A stretch of DNA of 64,000 nt, from positions 1 to 64,000 of the forward strand of contig JBBSWN010000010.1 in assembly GCA_038046265.1 (NCBI GenBank). Reading direction: 5' to 3'. Both the position numbers and the translations under genes were made by a program. The DNA is from JAGWAC01 sp038046265 (lineage in GTDB: Archaea > Nanobdellota > Nanobdellia > SCGC-AAA011-G17 > JACPIM01). The stretch's first letter is position 1. Each line of letters opens with the position of its first letter. The notes under the pieces are model-generated. The model was not told the DNA's origin and did not search any database. It saw only the letters and a list, made by a program, of their open reading frames with translations. This document shows, piece after piece, positions 1-9,536 of this stretch.

Positions 1-56
1 TTAAATGCAAAGATGACCAAGGAAAAGAGTTACAAGGAATAATTGTCAATATATAA
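1..56 (+). CDS. C-terminal end of a giant Cys-rich surface protein (partial)
   Basis: Only the last 17 codons lie in the window (frame 3, stop at 54-56). They read KCKDDQGKELQGIIVNI. This matches the C-terminal end of the protein encoded at 135-3248, which has ECKDDEGKSVNGIRINV. The cut gene is therefore a third, upstream member of the same Cys-rich family in the same orientation. Nothing else can be said without the sequence to the left. Confidence 0.75.
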   Translation, partial: KCKDDQGKELQGIIVNI

Positions 57-68
57 ACAAATATTATG

Positions 69-84
69 GTGTATATTTATACAC
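69..84. promoter_or_regulatory. TATA-containing inverted repeat upstream of Cys-rich protein gene
   Basis: GTGTATATTTATACAC is an inverted repeat with 7-bp arms around TT, and its centre reads as a TATA element. It lies about 50 bp before the ATG at 135. It could be the promoter, a regulator site, or both. Confidence 0.45.
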
Positions 85-134
85 TAAAGGTGTACAAATG
101 ATTTTGACGTTGAATAAAAAAGGTTAGATCAAAA

Positions 135-3100
135 ATGAAAAAAAAGGGTAATATTGTAACGAAAGCTGTTTTTATGATAATTGTATTATTAATAGCTGAT
201 ATTTATTTTGGTTCTATAGATACAAGTAATTCTTTTGATTTTTTTACGGATGTAGAAGCACAGCAAAGTATGAATCAACAAACACAATCTTCAAATAATA
301 TTTGCTGTGTTGATTATGACCAAGGATGCATGCCAAATATCCCCGCTAATATATGTTCTAGTTTTCAAAATTCTGAAAGTTCAAGTGATAATTCATGTGA
401 AACTGTAAACCAATGCAAACTAGGATGTTGTTTGATTAATGCCAGACACAATTTTATTCCTGAAGTAGAGTGTAAGATTAGAGCAGACAATCTCTATGGA
501 AGAGACAATTATGATTTTAATGAAATATTTAAATCAGCTCAGACAGAGCAAGCTTGTTTAAGCCAGGATTTAGATGAAGAAGAAGGATGCTGTGTAGATG
601 GGAGAATTTGTTCTTTCCAGAAGAAAAATTTATGCAATGGGCAGTTTAATTTAAACAAAATGTGCAACCAAATTAACCAGTGCTCTAGTTGCAAGGCAAG
701 AGAGTATAAAGACTGTTATGATGGAAGCGTTTACTGGTTTGATTCTTGTGGGAACAGAGAGGAATTAATTCAACAATGTAATTATGAAGAAGGAAAGCTA
801 TGTTTTAATGAGAACAAAGGAAATGAAAATAGAAACGATGATGAAGTTTTCTGCAAAAATTTGGATTGTTTAAGCACTACAAAATTTGATGGGAATAGTT
901 TTTCAGGAGGATTTAAAAGAAATGGAGAAAGCTGGTGTTTTTTTGACGGACCGACTGGAAATTTTACTGACAGGCCAGGAAGCAGGCACAGTGTATTTGG
1001 ATGTGTAAACGGAGAAGAACAAAAAATTGAGGAATGTACTGATATGAGAGCCCAAGTTTGTGCTCAGTTTAAAACTTCAACAGGAAATTCAAAAGCATTT
1101 TGCATACCGAATAATGTTTATGATGCTAAAGTAACTAGCAATTACACTAGTGTTTCGAAGGGTTTTAAATTTTGGGAGCTAACTGAAAAAAATAGAAACC
1201 AATGTAATAAAGGAACTACGCAATGCACAGTTGTCTGGTCAAGGAAAAGCAAGACTGATGACTGGGACTGCAAAAGAAACTGCGAATGTGAAACTCAGGA
1301 ATTTTTAGATAAAGCAAATACTTACTGTAAAAGTTTTGGAGACTGCGGATTTAGCTACAATATAATTGAAGAAGAGGGAAGTTCTGGTTTGAATATATTC
1401 TGGAGTGAAGGCGGAAGAGGACCTAAACCTAGAGAACTTAGTCAAGATTATAAAAAATTCTTGGAGAAGGAAGGTATTTATGGAGGAATGAATTTTTCTT
1501 TTAGTGAAGACATTAGAAATTTCTTTGGTGACATGAATAGATATTCCTCATATGGAAGCCGTTTTGTTTTTTCACAAGCAAAAGTTTATGAAACTCTTTT
1601 TTATAATATTTTAGGCAGTCAATTTGTACATTTTTTATATGGTTCATCTTTGAATGCTGACGAGACTTATCTTCTTTCTATTATCGGAGGAGCAGCTTAT
1701 TCTGGTGCATCAGTCGGGAGTTCTTTTGGAACAGCAGCAAGTTATGGTGGAAGTTATCTTTATTATTGTTATATATGTCTTCTTGCTTATGCAGTTTATT
1801 TAATTTTTACTTTGATTAATGTTTCTGGTGGGGGGGTAAAAAAGAAAACAGTGACAGTTGAGTGTAATATATGGCAGCCCCCTTTTGGAGGAGAGGACTG
1901 CAAAAAGTGTGCTAGCAATCCCTTGATAAGATGCGATGAATATAGATGCAGAAGCTTAGGAACAACATGTGAATTAATAAATGAAGGAGAAGAAATGGAA
2001 GGATGTGTTGATATTGCTCCTAGTGATCCTGTAACACCTCCGAAAATTGAACCTTTATTTTTGGAAACTGAAGGATATACAATCACTAAACAAGAATATG
2101 GATTTAAGTTTAATGAAGAAATCGATCCTTACAAGAACTTGACATTTGGAGTTAATACAGATGAATATGCTACATGCAGGTATGACTTTGTACATGATAC
2201 TGATTATGAACAGATGCAAAATCCATTAGGAGGAACTTATCTCAAATTCAAACATAATCTTACTTTGACATTTATGCAAGAAAATAAAGAACATAAATTC
2301 TTTGTAAAGTGCATGGACAGAAAAGGAAATGCTAATGATGCTTCTTATTTAATCAGATTTAAAACAAAGAAAGCTCCTGATAACCAGCCACCAATAGTTT
2401 TAGGTTTTAATCCTGAACATGATTCAGTGATATCTAGCGAGGCTGGAAAGGATAATGACAGTCCGCTTTTTTCAGACTTAAAATTAAACGAACCTGCTGA
2501 ATGCAGATATGATAAATCAAACAAAGAATTTGACCAAATGGGAAACAGAAGCATTTGTGATGATGAATTTAGTTTGACACAGCAAGAATATATTTGTACT
2601 AGCGTTTTCAGCGGAATGAAAGAAGGACCAAATAATTATTTCTTTAAATGCAAAGATCTTAAAGGAAATTTACACAGAACTTCTTTTAATTATAATTTAA
2701 TCAGGAGCAAGTCCTTGAAGATTGAAATAGAAGATGAAAGTCCTTCTGGATTAACTTATACTAAGGATGTAACTTTAAGTGTAAGCACAGAAGATGGAAG
2801 CGAAAATGGAAAAGCAATATGTAGATTTAATACTGAAAATTTACCTTATGAGCAAATGACAGAATTTAGCCAGACTAATTCAAACAGACATCTGCAATCA
2901 CAAACTAACTTAAGGAGAGGGAATTATAATTACTATATTAAATGCAAAGACAATATAGGAAATCTAGCTGAGGAGAAAATTAAATTTAGGATAGTTTTAG
3001 ATAGGGCTGGAGGATTAGGAGGAATTGAATTGGTAAATGTTTACAAGGACAGTTCGAGCATTTATGTTATTTTAGACGGGGCAAGTGACTGTGAATATGA

Positions 3101-3248
3101 CAACAAGGCTTTTGTTTATGGAAATGGAAAGAAAATGGCTGGTGAAAAGTCTACAGTTCACACAGCACCTTTAGAATTTAATGAATATTACATAGAATGC
3201 AAAGATGATGAAGGAAAGAGCGTTAATGGAATAAGGATTAATGTGTAA
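135..3248 (+). CDS. giant Cys-rich surface/membrane protein with C-terminal Ig-like repeats
   Basis: 1037 residues. A signal peptide or anchor (hydrophobic residues 11-26) is followed by about 500 residues rich in CC, GCC and CxxC motifs. Two hydrophobic stretches follow (about 513-532 and 541-562, the second ending before VKKK). Next is a compact Cys motif with CRSLGTTCELINEG near 615, then several C-terminal beta-sandwich-like repeats. Each repeat has an ECRYD-type strand and ends in YFxKCKDxxGN (near 725, 837, 935 and 1021). I infer an extracytoplasmic, disulfide-rich protein held in the membrane. It is paralogous to 5758-9519 (shared VYWFDSCGN, GESWC, GSRH, EYRCRSLG). I do not recognise a characterised family. 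Neighbours are prepilin-like genes, so a role in a surface or secretion structure is possible but unproven. Confidence 0.8.
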   Translation: MKKKGNIVTKAVFMIIVLLIADIYFGSIDTSNSFDFFTDVEAQQSMNQQTQSSNNICCVDYDQGCMPNIPANICSSFQNSESSSDNSCETVNQCKLGCCLINARHNFIPEVECKIRADNLYGRDNYDFNEIFKSAQTEQACLSQDLDEEEGCCVDGRICSFQKKNLCNGQFNLNKMCNQINQCSSCKAREYKDCYDGSVYWFDSCGNREELIQQCNYEEGKLCFNENKGNENRNDDEVFCKNLDCLSTTKFDGNSFSGGFKRNGESWCFFDGPTGNFTDRPGSRHSVFGCVNGEEQKIEECTDMRAQVCAQFKTSTGNSKAFCIPNNVYDAKVTSNYTSVSKGFKFWELTEKNRNQCNKGTTQCTVVWSRKSKTDDWDCKRNCECETQEFLDKANTYCKSFGDCGFSYNIIEEEGSSGLNIFWSEGGRGPKPRELSQDYKKFLEKEGIYGGMNFSFSEDIRNFFGDMNRYSSYGSRFVFSQAKVYETLFYNILGSQFVHFLYGSSLNADETYLLSIIGGAAYSGASVGSSFGTAASYGGSYLYYCYICLLAYAVYLIFTLINVSGGGVKKKTVTVECNIWQPPFGGEDCKKCASNPLIRCDEYRCRSLGTTCELINEGEEMEGCVDIAPSDPVTPPKIEPLFLETEGYTITKQEYGFKFNEEIDPYKNLTFGVNTDEYATCRYDFVHDTDYEQMQNPLGGTYLKFKHNLTLTFMQENKEHKFFVKCMDRKGNANDASYLIRFKTKKAPDNQPPIVLGFNPEHDSVISSEAGKDNDSPLFSDLKLNEPAECRYDKSNKEFDQMGNRSICDDEFSLTQQEYICTSVFSGMKEGPNNYFFKCKDLKGNLHRTSFNYNLIRSKSLKIEIEDESPSGLTYTKDVTLSVSTEDGSENGKAICRFNTENLPYEQMTEFSQTNSNRHLQSQTNLRRGNYNYYIKCKDNIGNLAEEKIKFRIVLDRAGGLGGIELVNVYKDSSSIYVILDGASDCEYDNKAFVYGNGKKMAGEKSTVHTAPLEFNEYYIECKDDEGKSVNGIRINV

Positions 3249-3263
3249 ATGGAAATGTTTATA

Positions 3264-3275
3264 TACTAATTAGTA
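3264..3275. promoter_or_regulatory. palindrome in the promoter of the wHTH/RelE-like pair
   Basis: TACTAATTAGTA is a perfect 12-bp palindrome directly after TTTATA. It lies about 40 bp before the start codon at 3313. Position and symmetry suggest an autoregulatory operator for the antitoxin. Confidence 0.4.
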
Positions 3276-3312
3276 TCTAATAGTTATTAACTGATATTAA
3301 ATAATTACTAAA

Positions 3313-3573
3313 ATGGAAGAATTAGAACATTCCCCGACTTTGAACACTGTTCTTATGGTGGAAAATGTACTTAAGGAAATGAATGAGAGTATTATAACTG
3401 TCGCTGAACTAAAAAGAAAACTACCAAGACAGGTAAATCATAATACTTTGATGATAATTCTTGATTATTTAGAGAAAAGCAATAAAATAGCAGTTTCATT
3501 AAAGGGGATTTCTTGGATTCAAAATTCAAACATCAATATGAGAAATGCCATAAAAAGAGGACTTGAATTATGA
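3313..3573 (+). CDS. winged-helix antitoxin-like protein
   Basis: 86 residues with a predicted winged-helix fold. Helices are around LNTVLMVENVLKE, TVAELKRKLPRQV and HNTLMIILDYLEKSNKI, followed by a strand pair ending GISWI. The stop codon overlaps the start of the RelE/ParE-like gene (ATGA at 3570). This is the usual coupling in toxin-antitoxin operons. A close paralogue lies at 9597-9878 (shared HSPTLNTVLMVE, LKRKLP, LDYL). I infer a DNA-binding antitoxin that represses its own operon through the palindrome just upstream. The family is not one I can name precisely. Confidence 0.7.
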   Translation: MEELEHSPTLNTVLMVENVLKEMNESIITVAELKRKLPRQVNHNTLMIILDYLEKSNKIAVSLKGISWIQNSNINMRNAIKRGLEL

Positions 3574-3926
3574 CTAAAAAGATTAAGATAGTTTTCTCTC
3601 CTGAAGCTGAAGAAGCATACAATGAACTAAATAAATTAGCATCAGACTCAAAAATTGAGAGAAGCATACTAAATTCTATTGAAAAGAAAAAAGAATTAAT
3701 CAAAGCAAATATTCATTACGGCGAGCCAATTGCAAAAGATAAAATTCCTGAAGAATATAAACAAAAATATGGAGTTACCAATCTATTCTGGGTTGAATTA
3801 TCTAATTTCTGGAGAATGCTTTATACTTTGACAAACAATGATACTGAAATTGAGATTATTGCATTTATCCTTGATATCTTTGATCATGAAAAATACAATA
3901 AAAAATTTGGATACAAGAAACATTAA
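3570..3926 (+). CDS. RelE/ParE-superfamily toxin-like protein
   Basis: 118 residues. Features typical of the RelE/ParE fold are visible. These are a starting strand KIKIVFSPEAEEAYNEL, a long helical pair, then FWVELSNFWRMLYTL and IEIIAFILDIFDHEKYNKKFG. The last of these matches the usual C-terminal strand and the D-H-x-x-Y-x-K tail. Family members are ribosome-dependent mRNA interferases or gyrase poisons; which applies here is not visible. The start overlaps the antitoxin stop by 4 nt. A scar of the same gene, only its C-terminal codons, remains after the paralogous antitoxin at 9878. Confidence 0.75.
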   Translation: MTKKIKIVFSPEAEEAYNELNKLASDSKIERSILNSIEKKKELIKANIHYGEPIAKDKIPEEYKQKYGVTNLFWVELSNFWRMLYTLTNNDTEIEIIAFILDIFDHEKYNKKFGYKKH

Positions 3927-3958
3927 TATTTATATATTCATAAAGGAGGAATAATATA

Positions 3959-4744
3959 ATGGAAAAAAGAGGTCAAGTAACTGTTTTTGCTATTGTTGGT
4001 GTAGTCATTGCTGCTTTAGTTGTTTTATTTTTAGCTGTAAGAAACCAAGTTTATATTGGGGGAAGTACAATTGAAGATTTAGAAAAGGAATTTCCCCAAA
4101 TTCAGGAGCATGTTGAGAGCTGCTTAAGTGTTTCTGGGAAAAAATATGTTGAATTAATTGGAAAGCAAGGAGGATATTTAACAACTAATCCTGGAACTTT
4201 CAGGCAATATAAAGGAATAGGAATAAATTATTTATGCTATAATATAGATGGAATTCCACAATGTTCCAACAGAGGTTTAAGATTAGTTGACATTAAAAGT
4301 TCATTGGAAAATGGAATGAAAGATGAAGTAAATAACTGTTTGGATATAGACCAGTTTGACAAGATAGGATTAGATGTTTCAAGAGGAAACTTAAAATTAG
4401 ATGCTGATATTGGGGAGGATGTTGTTGTTTTAAATTTAGATTTACCAGTAAAAATAAGCAGAAAAGATTTAGAAACACAAAGGAATAGTTTTTCAGCTGA
4501 ATTAGACTATCCATTAGGAAGACTGTATAATTCAGCCAAGGACATTGTTGACAGCGAAGCTGTTTATGGAAACATTGATACATTAACTTACTCTGTTTTG
4601 AAAACAAGATTATCTGGTAAGCCGTATATTGTACAGAAATTGCAGCCATATCCTGATAAATTATTTGTCTTGAGAATAAAAGACACGCCTAGTGCAGAGA
4701 ATGAATTTACATTCCAGTTTTTTGTGCAGGATGAACCTTTATAG
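3959..4744 (+). CDS. prepilin-like membrane protein
   Basis: 261 residues. The N terminus is MEKRGQVTVF followed by about 20 hydrophobic residues (7-27). This is the layout of an archaeal class III (prepilin) signal: charged residues, G, then Q and a long hydrophobic helix. If processed by a PibD/FlaK-type peptidase, cleavage would follow G5. The rest is a soluble extracytoplasmic domain with four Cys. A clear ribosome site (AAAGGAGGA) lies 8 nt before the ATG. It sits between two giant Cys-rich protein genes, and four further genes in this region have the same type of N terminus. The function is inferred as a pilus-like or anchored surface component; no specific family is recognised. Confidence 0.65.
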   Translation: MEKRGQVTVFAIVGVVIAALVVLFLAVRNQVYIGGSTIEDLEKEFPQIQEHVESCLSVSGKKYVELIGKQGGYLTTNPGTFRQYKGIGINYLCYNIDGIPQCSNRGLRLVDIKSSLENGMKDEVNNCLDIDQFDKIGLDVSRGNLKLDADIGEDVVVLNLDLPVKISRKDLETQRNSFSAELDYPLGRLYNSAKDIVDSEAVYGNIDTLTYSVLKTRLSGKPYIVQKLQPYPDKLFVLRIKDTPSAENEFTFQFFVQDEPL

Positions 4745-4791
4745 AAATATTTAAATATAACAAAAACATCATAGAATGTAGTGAAAAAAAG

Positions 4792-5034
4792 ATGGATTAT
4801 AATGGCTATAAAATTAGACCTACAAAACATTTTGCCCTATCTTGGATGAGGAAATGGGGAATGGATAGTGATTTACTCAAAAAAGCATTAGAAACAGCCT
4901 ACAAAATTGATAAAGTTGGAAAGTATAAATTTGAATCTTATACAAGAATGAAAGGAAAAAGCATCAAATTAATTTTTGTTAAGGATGAAGAAAATAAGGA
5001 CATTATTGTAATAACCGGAGCTGAAGGAAAATGA
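4792..5034 (+). CDS. DUF4258-like small toxin candidate
   Basis: 80 residues: a KIRPTKHFALSWM start, a helical middle, and strands around KYKFESYTRMKGKSIKLIFV and IIVITGAEGK. The pattern (early His, short helices, two closing strands) resembles DUF4258/BrnT-like toxin folds. The next gene, overlapping by 4 nt (ATGA at 5031), encodes a YgiT-type zinc-finger/AbrB protein, the common antitoxin partner for DUF4258 genes. Assignment as a toxin rests mainly on that partner. Confidence 0.6.
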   Translation: MDYNGYKIRPTKHFALSWMRKWGMDSDLLKKALETAYKIDKVGKYKFESYTRMKGKSIKLIFVKDEENKDIIVITGAEGK

Positions 5035-5369
5035 AAAAATGCCTAATTTGTGAAAAAGGAAATCTGATTAAAGCAGATGATATTTTATTTGAGGTAGAAA
5101 ATTATGTATTTATACTTAAAGGGGAAAGATGTGATTATTGCAATGAAGAAATCCCTTATGAAGAAGAAATGTATAGAGCAATAGAGGCGGCAAAAAAATT
5201 GGGAGTCTGGCCAGAGCCAATGAAACTTTACAGGCATCTTTCAAGAAGCGGCGGGGGCTTAGTTTTTAGAATTCCAAATGATTTAGAAAAACAATTAAAA
5301 TTAGATGAAAAAACTGAGATAGGTATAACTAAAGTAGGAAATAAAATCGTTATAGAGCCCGAAAATTAA
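5031..5369 (+). CDS. YgiT-type zinc finger plus AbrB-domain antitoxin
   Basis: 112 residues. The N-terminal half has two CxxC pairs (C4/C7 and C35/C38), as in the MqsA/YgiT zinc finger. The C-terminal part (about 73-112) reads as an AbrB/MraZ-type swapped-hairpin DNA-binding domain (SGGGLVFRIPNDLEKQLKL). It is coupled to the DUF4258-like gene by a 4-nt overlap. Such proteins neutralise the toxin and repress the operon. A second copy follows immediately at 5371, with an identical first 31 nucleotides. Confidence 0.75.
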   Translation: MKKCLICEKGNLIKADDILFEVENYVFILKGERCDYCNEEIPYEEEMYRAIEAAKKLGVWPEPMKLYRHLSRSGGGLVFRIPNDLEKQLKLDEKTEIGITKVGNKIVIEPEN

Positions 5370-5370
5370 A

Positions 5371-5712
5371 ATGAAAAAATGCCTAATTTGTGAAAAAGGA
5401 ACTTTAGTTGAAGTAGATGATATAATATCAGAAATAGAAAGTTATTTTTTTATTGAAAAAGGAAAACGATGCACTAATTGCAGTGAAGAATTTTTAGACG
5501 AGAAAACATCACAAAAAACAATAGAAATTGCTAGAAGGCTTGGTATTTGGGGTGAGCCATTAAAACTTCATAGAAAATTAAGCAGAAGCGAGAGAGGTAC
5601 TCTTTTAAGGATACCAGCTGATCTTGAACAAAATCTTAATTTAAAGGGAGATGAAAAAGTTTTGATATCGAAGATTGGAAAAAATAAGATTTTAGTAGAA
5701 GTAGAAAAATAA
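5371..5712 (+). CDS. second YgiT-type zinc finger/AbrB antitoxin (tandem paralogue)
   Basis: 113 residues with the same plan as 5031-5369. There are CxxC pairs at C4/C7 and C35/C38, the shared block LGIWGEPLKLHRKLSRS, and a C-terminal AbrB-like domain (LLRIPADLEQNLNL). It starts 1 nt after the preceding stop. No second toxin gene accompanies it, so it is either a spare antitoxin or a regulator. The pair arose by tandem duplication followed by divergence in the second half. Confidence 0.72.
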   Translation: MKKCLICEKGTLVEVDDIISEIESYFFIEKGKRCTNCSEEFLDEKTSQKTIEIARRLGIWGEPLKLHRKLSRSERGTLLRIPADLEQNLNLKGDEKVLISKIGKNKILVEVEK

Positions 5713-5742
5713 ACTTTTATAAAAAGTTTAATCAAAAAGACC
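5711..5742 (+). repeat. dispersed hairpin repeat, divergent copy
   Basis: AAACTTTT-AT-AAAAAGTTT forms a hairpin and is followed by the tail AATCAAAAAG. It has the same plan as the other copies in this window, but with AAA/TTT arms in place of AAG/CTT. It overlaps the stop codon of the upstream antitoxin and lies 16 bp before the next start codon. Confidence 0.5.
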
Positions 5743-5757
5743 ATTATTAAAAAAGAG

Positions 5758-8700
5758 ATGTTAAAAAAAGAGAGCGTGAAAGAGAAAGCAGTATTTATGG
5801 CTTTTTTAATAATTTGTTCTGTTTTTTATTTTAGTTTAAGTATTAGTGATGTTGATGCTCAACGAAGAAGCTCTTCAAGAAGCTCGACACAGGAAGCTTG
5901 CTGCGAGAAAACAAGATCAGGTGATTATTGTGTTTATACTGACAAGAATGAATGTGACAGGAATTTTAAAAATTCTTTGACAACATGCGAGAATACAAAT
6001 TATTGTTCTACTGGAACATGCATTTATGACAAGGAAGGAGAATGTTTTGCAAATACTCCTAAATCACTTTGCGAGAAAAATAATGGTGTATGGAGCAATG
6101 AACCTATTGAAGAAATTTCACAATGCCAGAAAGGATGCTGCCAACTAAGCAATGAATGCAGTTTTGTGACACAAAATAAATGCAAATCTATAGTTTCTAA
6201 ATTTCCAGATTTAACTATGATATTTGACAAGAGTATTGACAATGAAGCTGCATGTGTTGACAAATGCAGGAGCGGGGAGAAAGGAGCCTGTGTTTCTTCT
6301 GACGGAAGCTGTGTTTTTACAACAAGAGCTTCATGCAACCAGGAAAGTGCTACTGATGTAAAAAGTTTAGAGCAAAAATCTAATGTGAAAGAAGGATTTC
6401 ATCCAAATGTTTTATGCAGCAATGCTTTACTAGGAACTAATTGTGCAAGACAACAAAAGACAGGATGTTTTGAAGAAAAAGTTTATTGGTTTGATTCATG
6501 CGGCAATCCTGAAAATGTTTATGATTCAAACAAAGACAGATCTTATAACAAAGGTTTTGTTTTAAAAGAAAGTAGTTGTAAATTAAAAGGAGCAGATGAT
6601 CCTAACTGCGGGGCTTGTGATTATTCACAAGGAAATTTATGCGGGAAAGCTGAAAATGCTAATCCTTCTTTTGGAGAATTTACTTGCAAGGATTTAACTT
6701 GCAAAGAAATAACTGAAAGTGCTGCAAGCCCTGATGCTAAAGGTGAACAAGAAACTGGTGAAAGCTGGTGTTTGTATGATGCAAGAGTCGGATTTGGGCA
6801 AGATGTTGTTGGAAGCAGACATTATAGAGCTTTGTGCTTAAATGGAGAAGAAGTTATAGAACCTTGCAAAGATTTTAGAGAAGAGTTATGTGTACAGGGA
6901 ACTTCTGATGCTTTAAATATAAATTTAGGACAAGTATTTAAATTTCAACAAGGATATTTAGAAAGTGCATGCAGACCAAACAGATTTCATGAGTGCAATT
7001 CCTGCAATGAATTAGGAAGTTCTGAAAAAGCACAGAAATGCTGCAATGATATTGGAAATAAAGATTGTTATTTTATGCCTGGAGGAATAAGTGATAAAGG
7101 TGGGTTATGTGTTCCTATGGTGCCTCCTGGATTAAGATTTTGGGAAGGAGGAAGTTCTGGAGGAGGAAGCAAGGAGGGAACACAGACTGGAGCAAATTCT
7201 GTTTGTGAAGAAGCTTCTGCTACCTGCAATGTAAAATTTGTAAGGGGTGGAACAGCTAAAATTGGAATCGGTGGATTGGGTACTTCAAAAGATTGGGAAT
7301 GTGTAAAAAATTGTCATTGTCTGAAAAAAGAATGGGCTGTTGCAGCTGCTGCTCAATGTTCTGCTCGTGGAGATTGCGGGGCTAAATATAATATTTTAGG
7401 TAAATTTACTGATGGTGGATTTGATATTGAATATAATGGAGATGATTTAAAGAAATTTGATTTAAGCAAAAAAGATTTTGAAGACTGGAGCACTTTATCA
7501 AAACAGAATTCAAGAGAAGCTGATCCTACTAGTTTAGGAAATTTTTGGAAATACGGGTGGCCCGCTGTTAGTACAATATTAATCACTGGTGTTTCAGCTG
7601 CAATAGCTTCAGGACTTGGAGTTTCAGCAGCAATCGGTGTTGGGCTTCATGGAGCAACTTTAGGTTTTAAAAGTTTATTTACTTGGGCTCCTGGCTATCA
7701 TACTGAACAACCTCTTTATAGTGCCTTTGGTCAAAATACGTATTTAGGAGTTCAGAATTTACAAGGACCAGAATTAGTTAACGCAATGAAAACAACAAAA
7801 ATCTTAGACACTTTTGGAGGATATTCTATTAATGGTAATATACCTATAGATCCAAATAACTTACAAATTGTGACAAATCCAAATACTGGAGCATTACAAG
7901 TTCAAGGTGAATTTTTAGTTAATAATGAGGCTGTAACAAAAAGTATAGATCTTACTGCTGAACAATCTTCGGCTTTATTAAATGAAGGAACTAGTAGTGT
8001 TTTAGGAGGAATCTTACAAGTAATTAATGTTATAGCCTGGATATATTTAATTTATCAAGTAATAGATATTGTTGGAAAGGAAGACAAGACTGAAACTATA
8101 ACTGTTTCCTGCAGTGCTTGGGAACCTCCGAAAGGTGGAGATGAATGTGAGAAATGTAATGAAGAAGGCAAGGACTGTTCAGAGTATAGATGCAGAAGTC
8201 TTGGAAAATTATGCAGACTACTAAATGAAGGAACAGATGAAGAAAAATGTGTTGCACAAACTCCTTTGGATGTTGCAAGCCCGAAGATAACTGCTGTCAA
8301 GCCAAAGAATTTAGAAATTGAAGAAGCAAAGAACCAAGGATTTACAATTAAGACGTTAGTAAAACCATTTACACCAGTTGATTTAAAGATTCAAACAGAT
8401 GAACCTTCGAGATGCAAGTTTGACACTAATACTTCTGTCAAGTATGAAAATATGAAATTTAATTTTGGAGACAATTTATACAGAACAGAACATGAGATGT
8501 TGTTTTCACTACCTTCTGAATTAGTTCAGGAAGAAGCTATTAGATTAACTAATGGAGGAAGATATTCCTTATATGTAAGATGCACTGATGCAAATGACAA
8601 TGCAAACAACAGAGATTATTACATTAAATTTGAAATTGACAAAGGACCAGACTTAACTGCTCCAAAGATTGAGTTAACTTCAATAAAGAACAATGGATTT

Positions 8701-9519
8701 GTTGGAGAGAATATATTGGATGTTGGATTAGATGTTTTTGTAAATGAACCAAGTGAATGCAAATGGGATAGAAATGATGTTGATTTTGATATAATGAAGA
8801 GTTCATTTATTTGCGTAAGAAATGGTTTAGATCAAAGTCCTTTAAGACAGGGATTGTACAGATGTTCAGGATTATTGAATGACATAAAGAAAGGAAAGAA
8901 TAATTTCTACTTCAGATGCAAAGACCAGCCTGGAAAAACAGAAGGAAGAAATGTCAACAAGGAAAGTTATTCATTTAGTTTAACAAGAACAGAAAAATTA
9001 GGAATTACAAGCATTGAGCCTAGAGACAGAGTTTTCCAGACAAATCCAAAAGTAACTGTGAAAACAGCAGCAGGAGCACAAAATGGATTAAGTTTCTGTG
9101 GATATTCAACTGACAGAAATGCTGAATTAGACAGAGTAGCTCAATTTGCAATTACAAACTCAAGCACTCATGAACAGCAGTTAAGGAATTTAAGAAAAGG
9201 AAGATACACATTTTATGTAACTTGTTTAGATGTAGCTGGAAACACTGCAAAAGATTCTGTTAATTTTGAGGTAGCTGCTGACACTGGACAAAGCGTGATA
9301 AGCAATGTTTACAAGGATACAAGCAGCAACATACTAGTGATAGGTACTAATGAAGATTCAACATGTTATTATGATTCAAAACAATTCAGCTTTGGAGAGG
9401 GAATTCTAATGACAGACGCTAATTCAAAGAAACATGAAGCTGTTTTACCAACTAAATATTTCTTTGTGTTGTGTAAGGATGTATTTAACAATGAAGAAAG
9501 TATAATAGTTTATCCATAA
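5758..9519 (+). CDS. giant Cys-rich surface/membrane protein with C-terminal Ig-like repeats
   Basis: 1253 residues and a paralogue of 135-3248. An N-terminal hydrophobic signal (residues 12-29) is followed by a Ser/Arg stretch. A long Cys-rich region runs to about residue 560 (repeated GCC, CxxC, VYWFDSCGN near 243, GESWC near 338, GSRHYR). Hydrophobic segments lie near 602-630 and 745-765, then a Cys cluster with EYRCRSLGKLC near 805. C-terminal beta repeats carry KCKD/RCKD-type motifs (RCTDANDN, RCKDQPGK, TCLDVAGN, LCKDVFNN). It is about 200 residues longer than its paralogue, mainly between the Cys-rich region and the second hydrophobic segment. I infer a membrane-anchored, disulfide-stabilised surface protein. 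Function unknown. Confidence 0.8.
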   Translation: MLKKESVKEKAVFMAFLIICSVFYFSLSISDVDAQRRSSSRSSTQEACCEKTRSGDYCVYTDKNECDRNFKNSLTTCENTNYCSTGTCIYDKEGECFANTPKSLCEKNNGVWSNEPIEEISQCQKGCCQLSNECSFVTQNKCKSIVSKFPDLTMIFDKSIDNEAACVDKCRSGEKGACVSSDGSCVFTTRASCNQESATDVKSLEQKSNVKEGFHPNVLCSNALLGTNCARQQKTGCFEEKVYWFDSCGNPENVYDSNKDRSYNKGFVLKESSCKLKGADDPNCGACDYSQGNLCGKAENANPSFGEFTCKDLTCKEITESAASPDAKGEQETGESWCLYDARVGFGQDVVGSRHYRALCLNGEEVIEPCKDFREELCVQGTSDALNINLGQVFKFQQGYLESACRPNRFHECNSCNELGSSEKAQKCCNDIGNKDCYFMPGGISDKGGLCVPMVPPGLRFWEGGSSGGGSKEGTQTGANSVCEEASATCNVKFVRGGTAKIGIGGLGTSKDWECVKNCHCLKKEWAVAAAAQCSARGDCGAKYNILGKFTDGGFDIEYNGDDLKKFDLSKKDFEDWSTLSKQNSREADPTSLGNFWKYGWPAVSTILITGVSAAIASGLGVSAAIGVGLHGATLGFKSLFTWAPGYHTEQPLYSAFGQNTYLGVQNLQGPELVNAMKTTKILDTFGGYSINGNIPIDPNNLQIVTNPNTGALQVQGEFLVNNEAVTKSIDLTAEQSSALLNEGTSSVLGGILQVINVIAWIYLIYQVIDIVGKEDKTETITVSCSAWEPPKGGDECEKCNEEGKDCSEYRCRSLGKLCRLLNEGTDEEKCVAQTPLDVASPKITAVKPKNLEIEEAKNQGFTIKTLVKPFTPVDLKIQTDEPSRCKFDTNTSVKYENMKFNFGDNLYRTEHEMLFSLPSELVQEEAIRLTNGGRYSLYVRCTDANDNANNRDYYIKFEIDKGPDLTAPKIELTSIKNNGFVGENILDVGLDVFVNEPSECKWDRNDVDFDIMKSSFICVRNGLDQSPLRQGLYRCSGLLNDIKKGKNNFYFRCKDQPGKTEGRNVNKESYSFSLTRTEKLGITSIEPRDRVFQTNPKVTVKTAAGAQNGLSFCGYSTDRNAELDRVAQFAITNSSTHEQQLRNLRKGRYTFYVTCLDVAGNTAKDSVNFEVAADTGQSVISNVYKDTSSNILVIGTNEDSTCYYDSKQFSFGEGILMTDANSKKHEAVLPTKYFFVLCKDVFNNEESIIVYP

Positions 9520-9536
9520 TTCTGTTAAGTTTTTCC

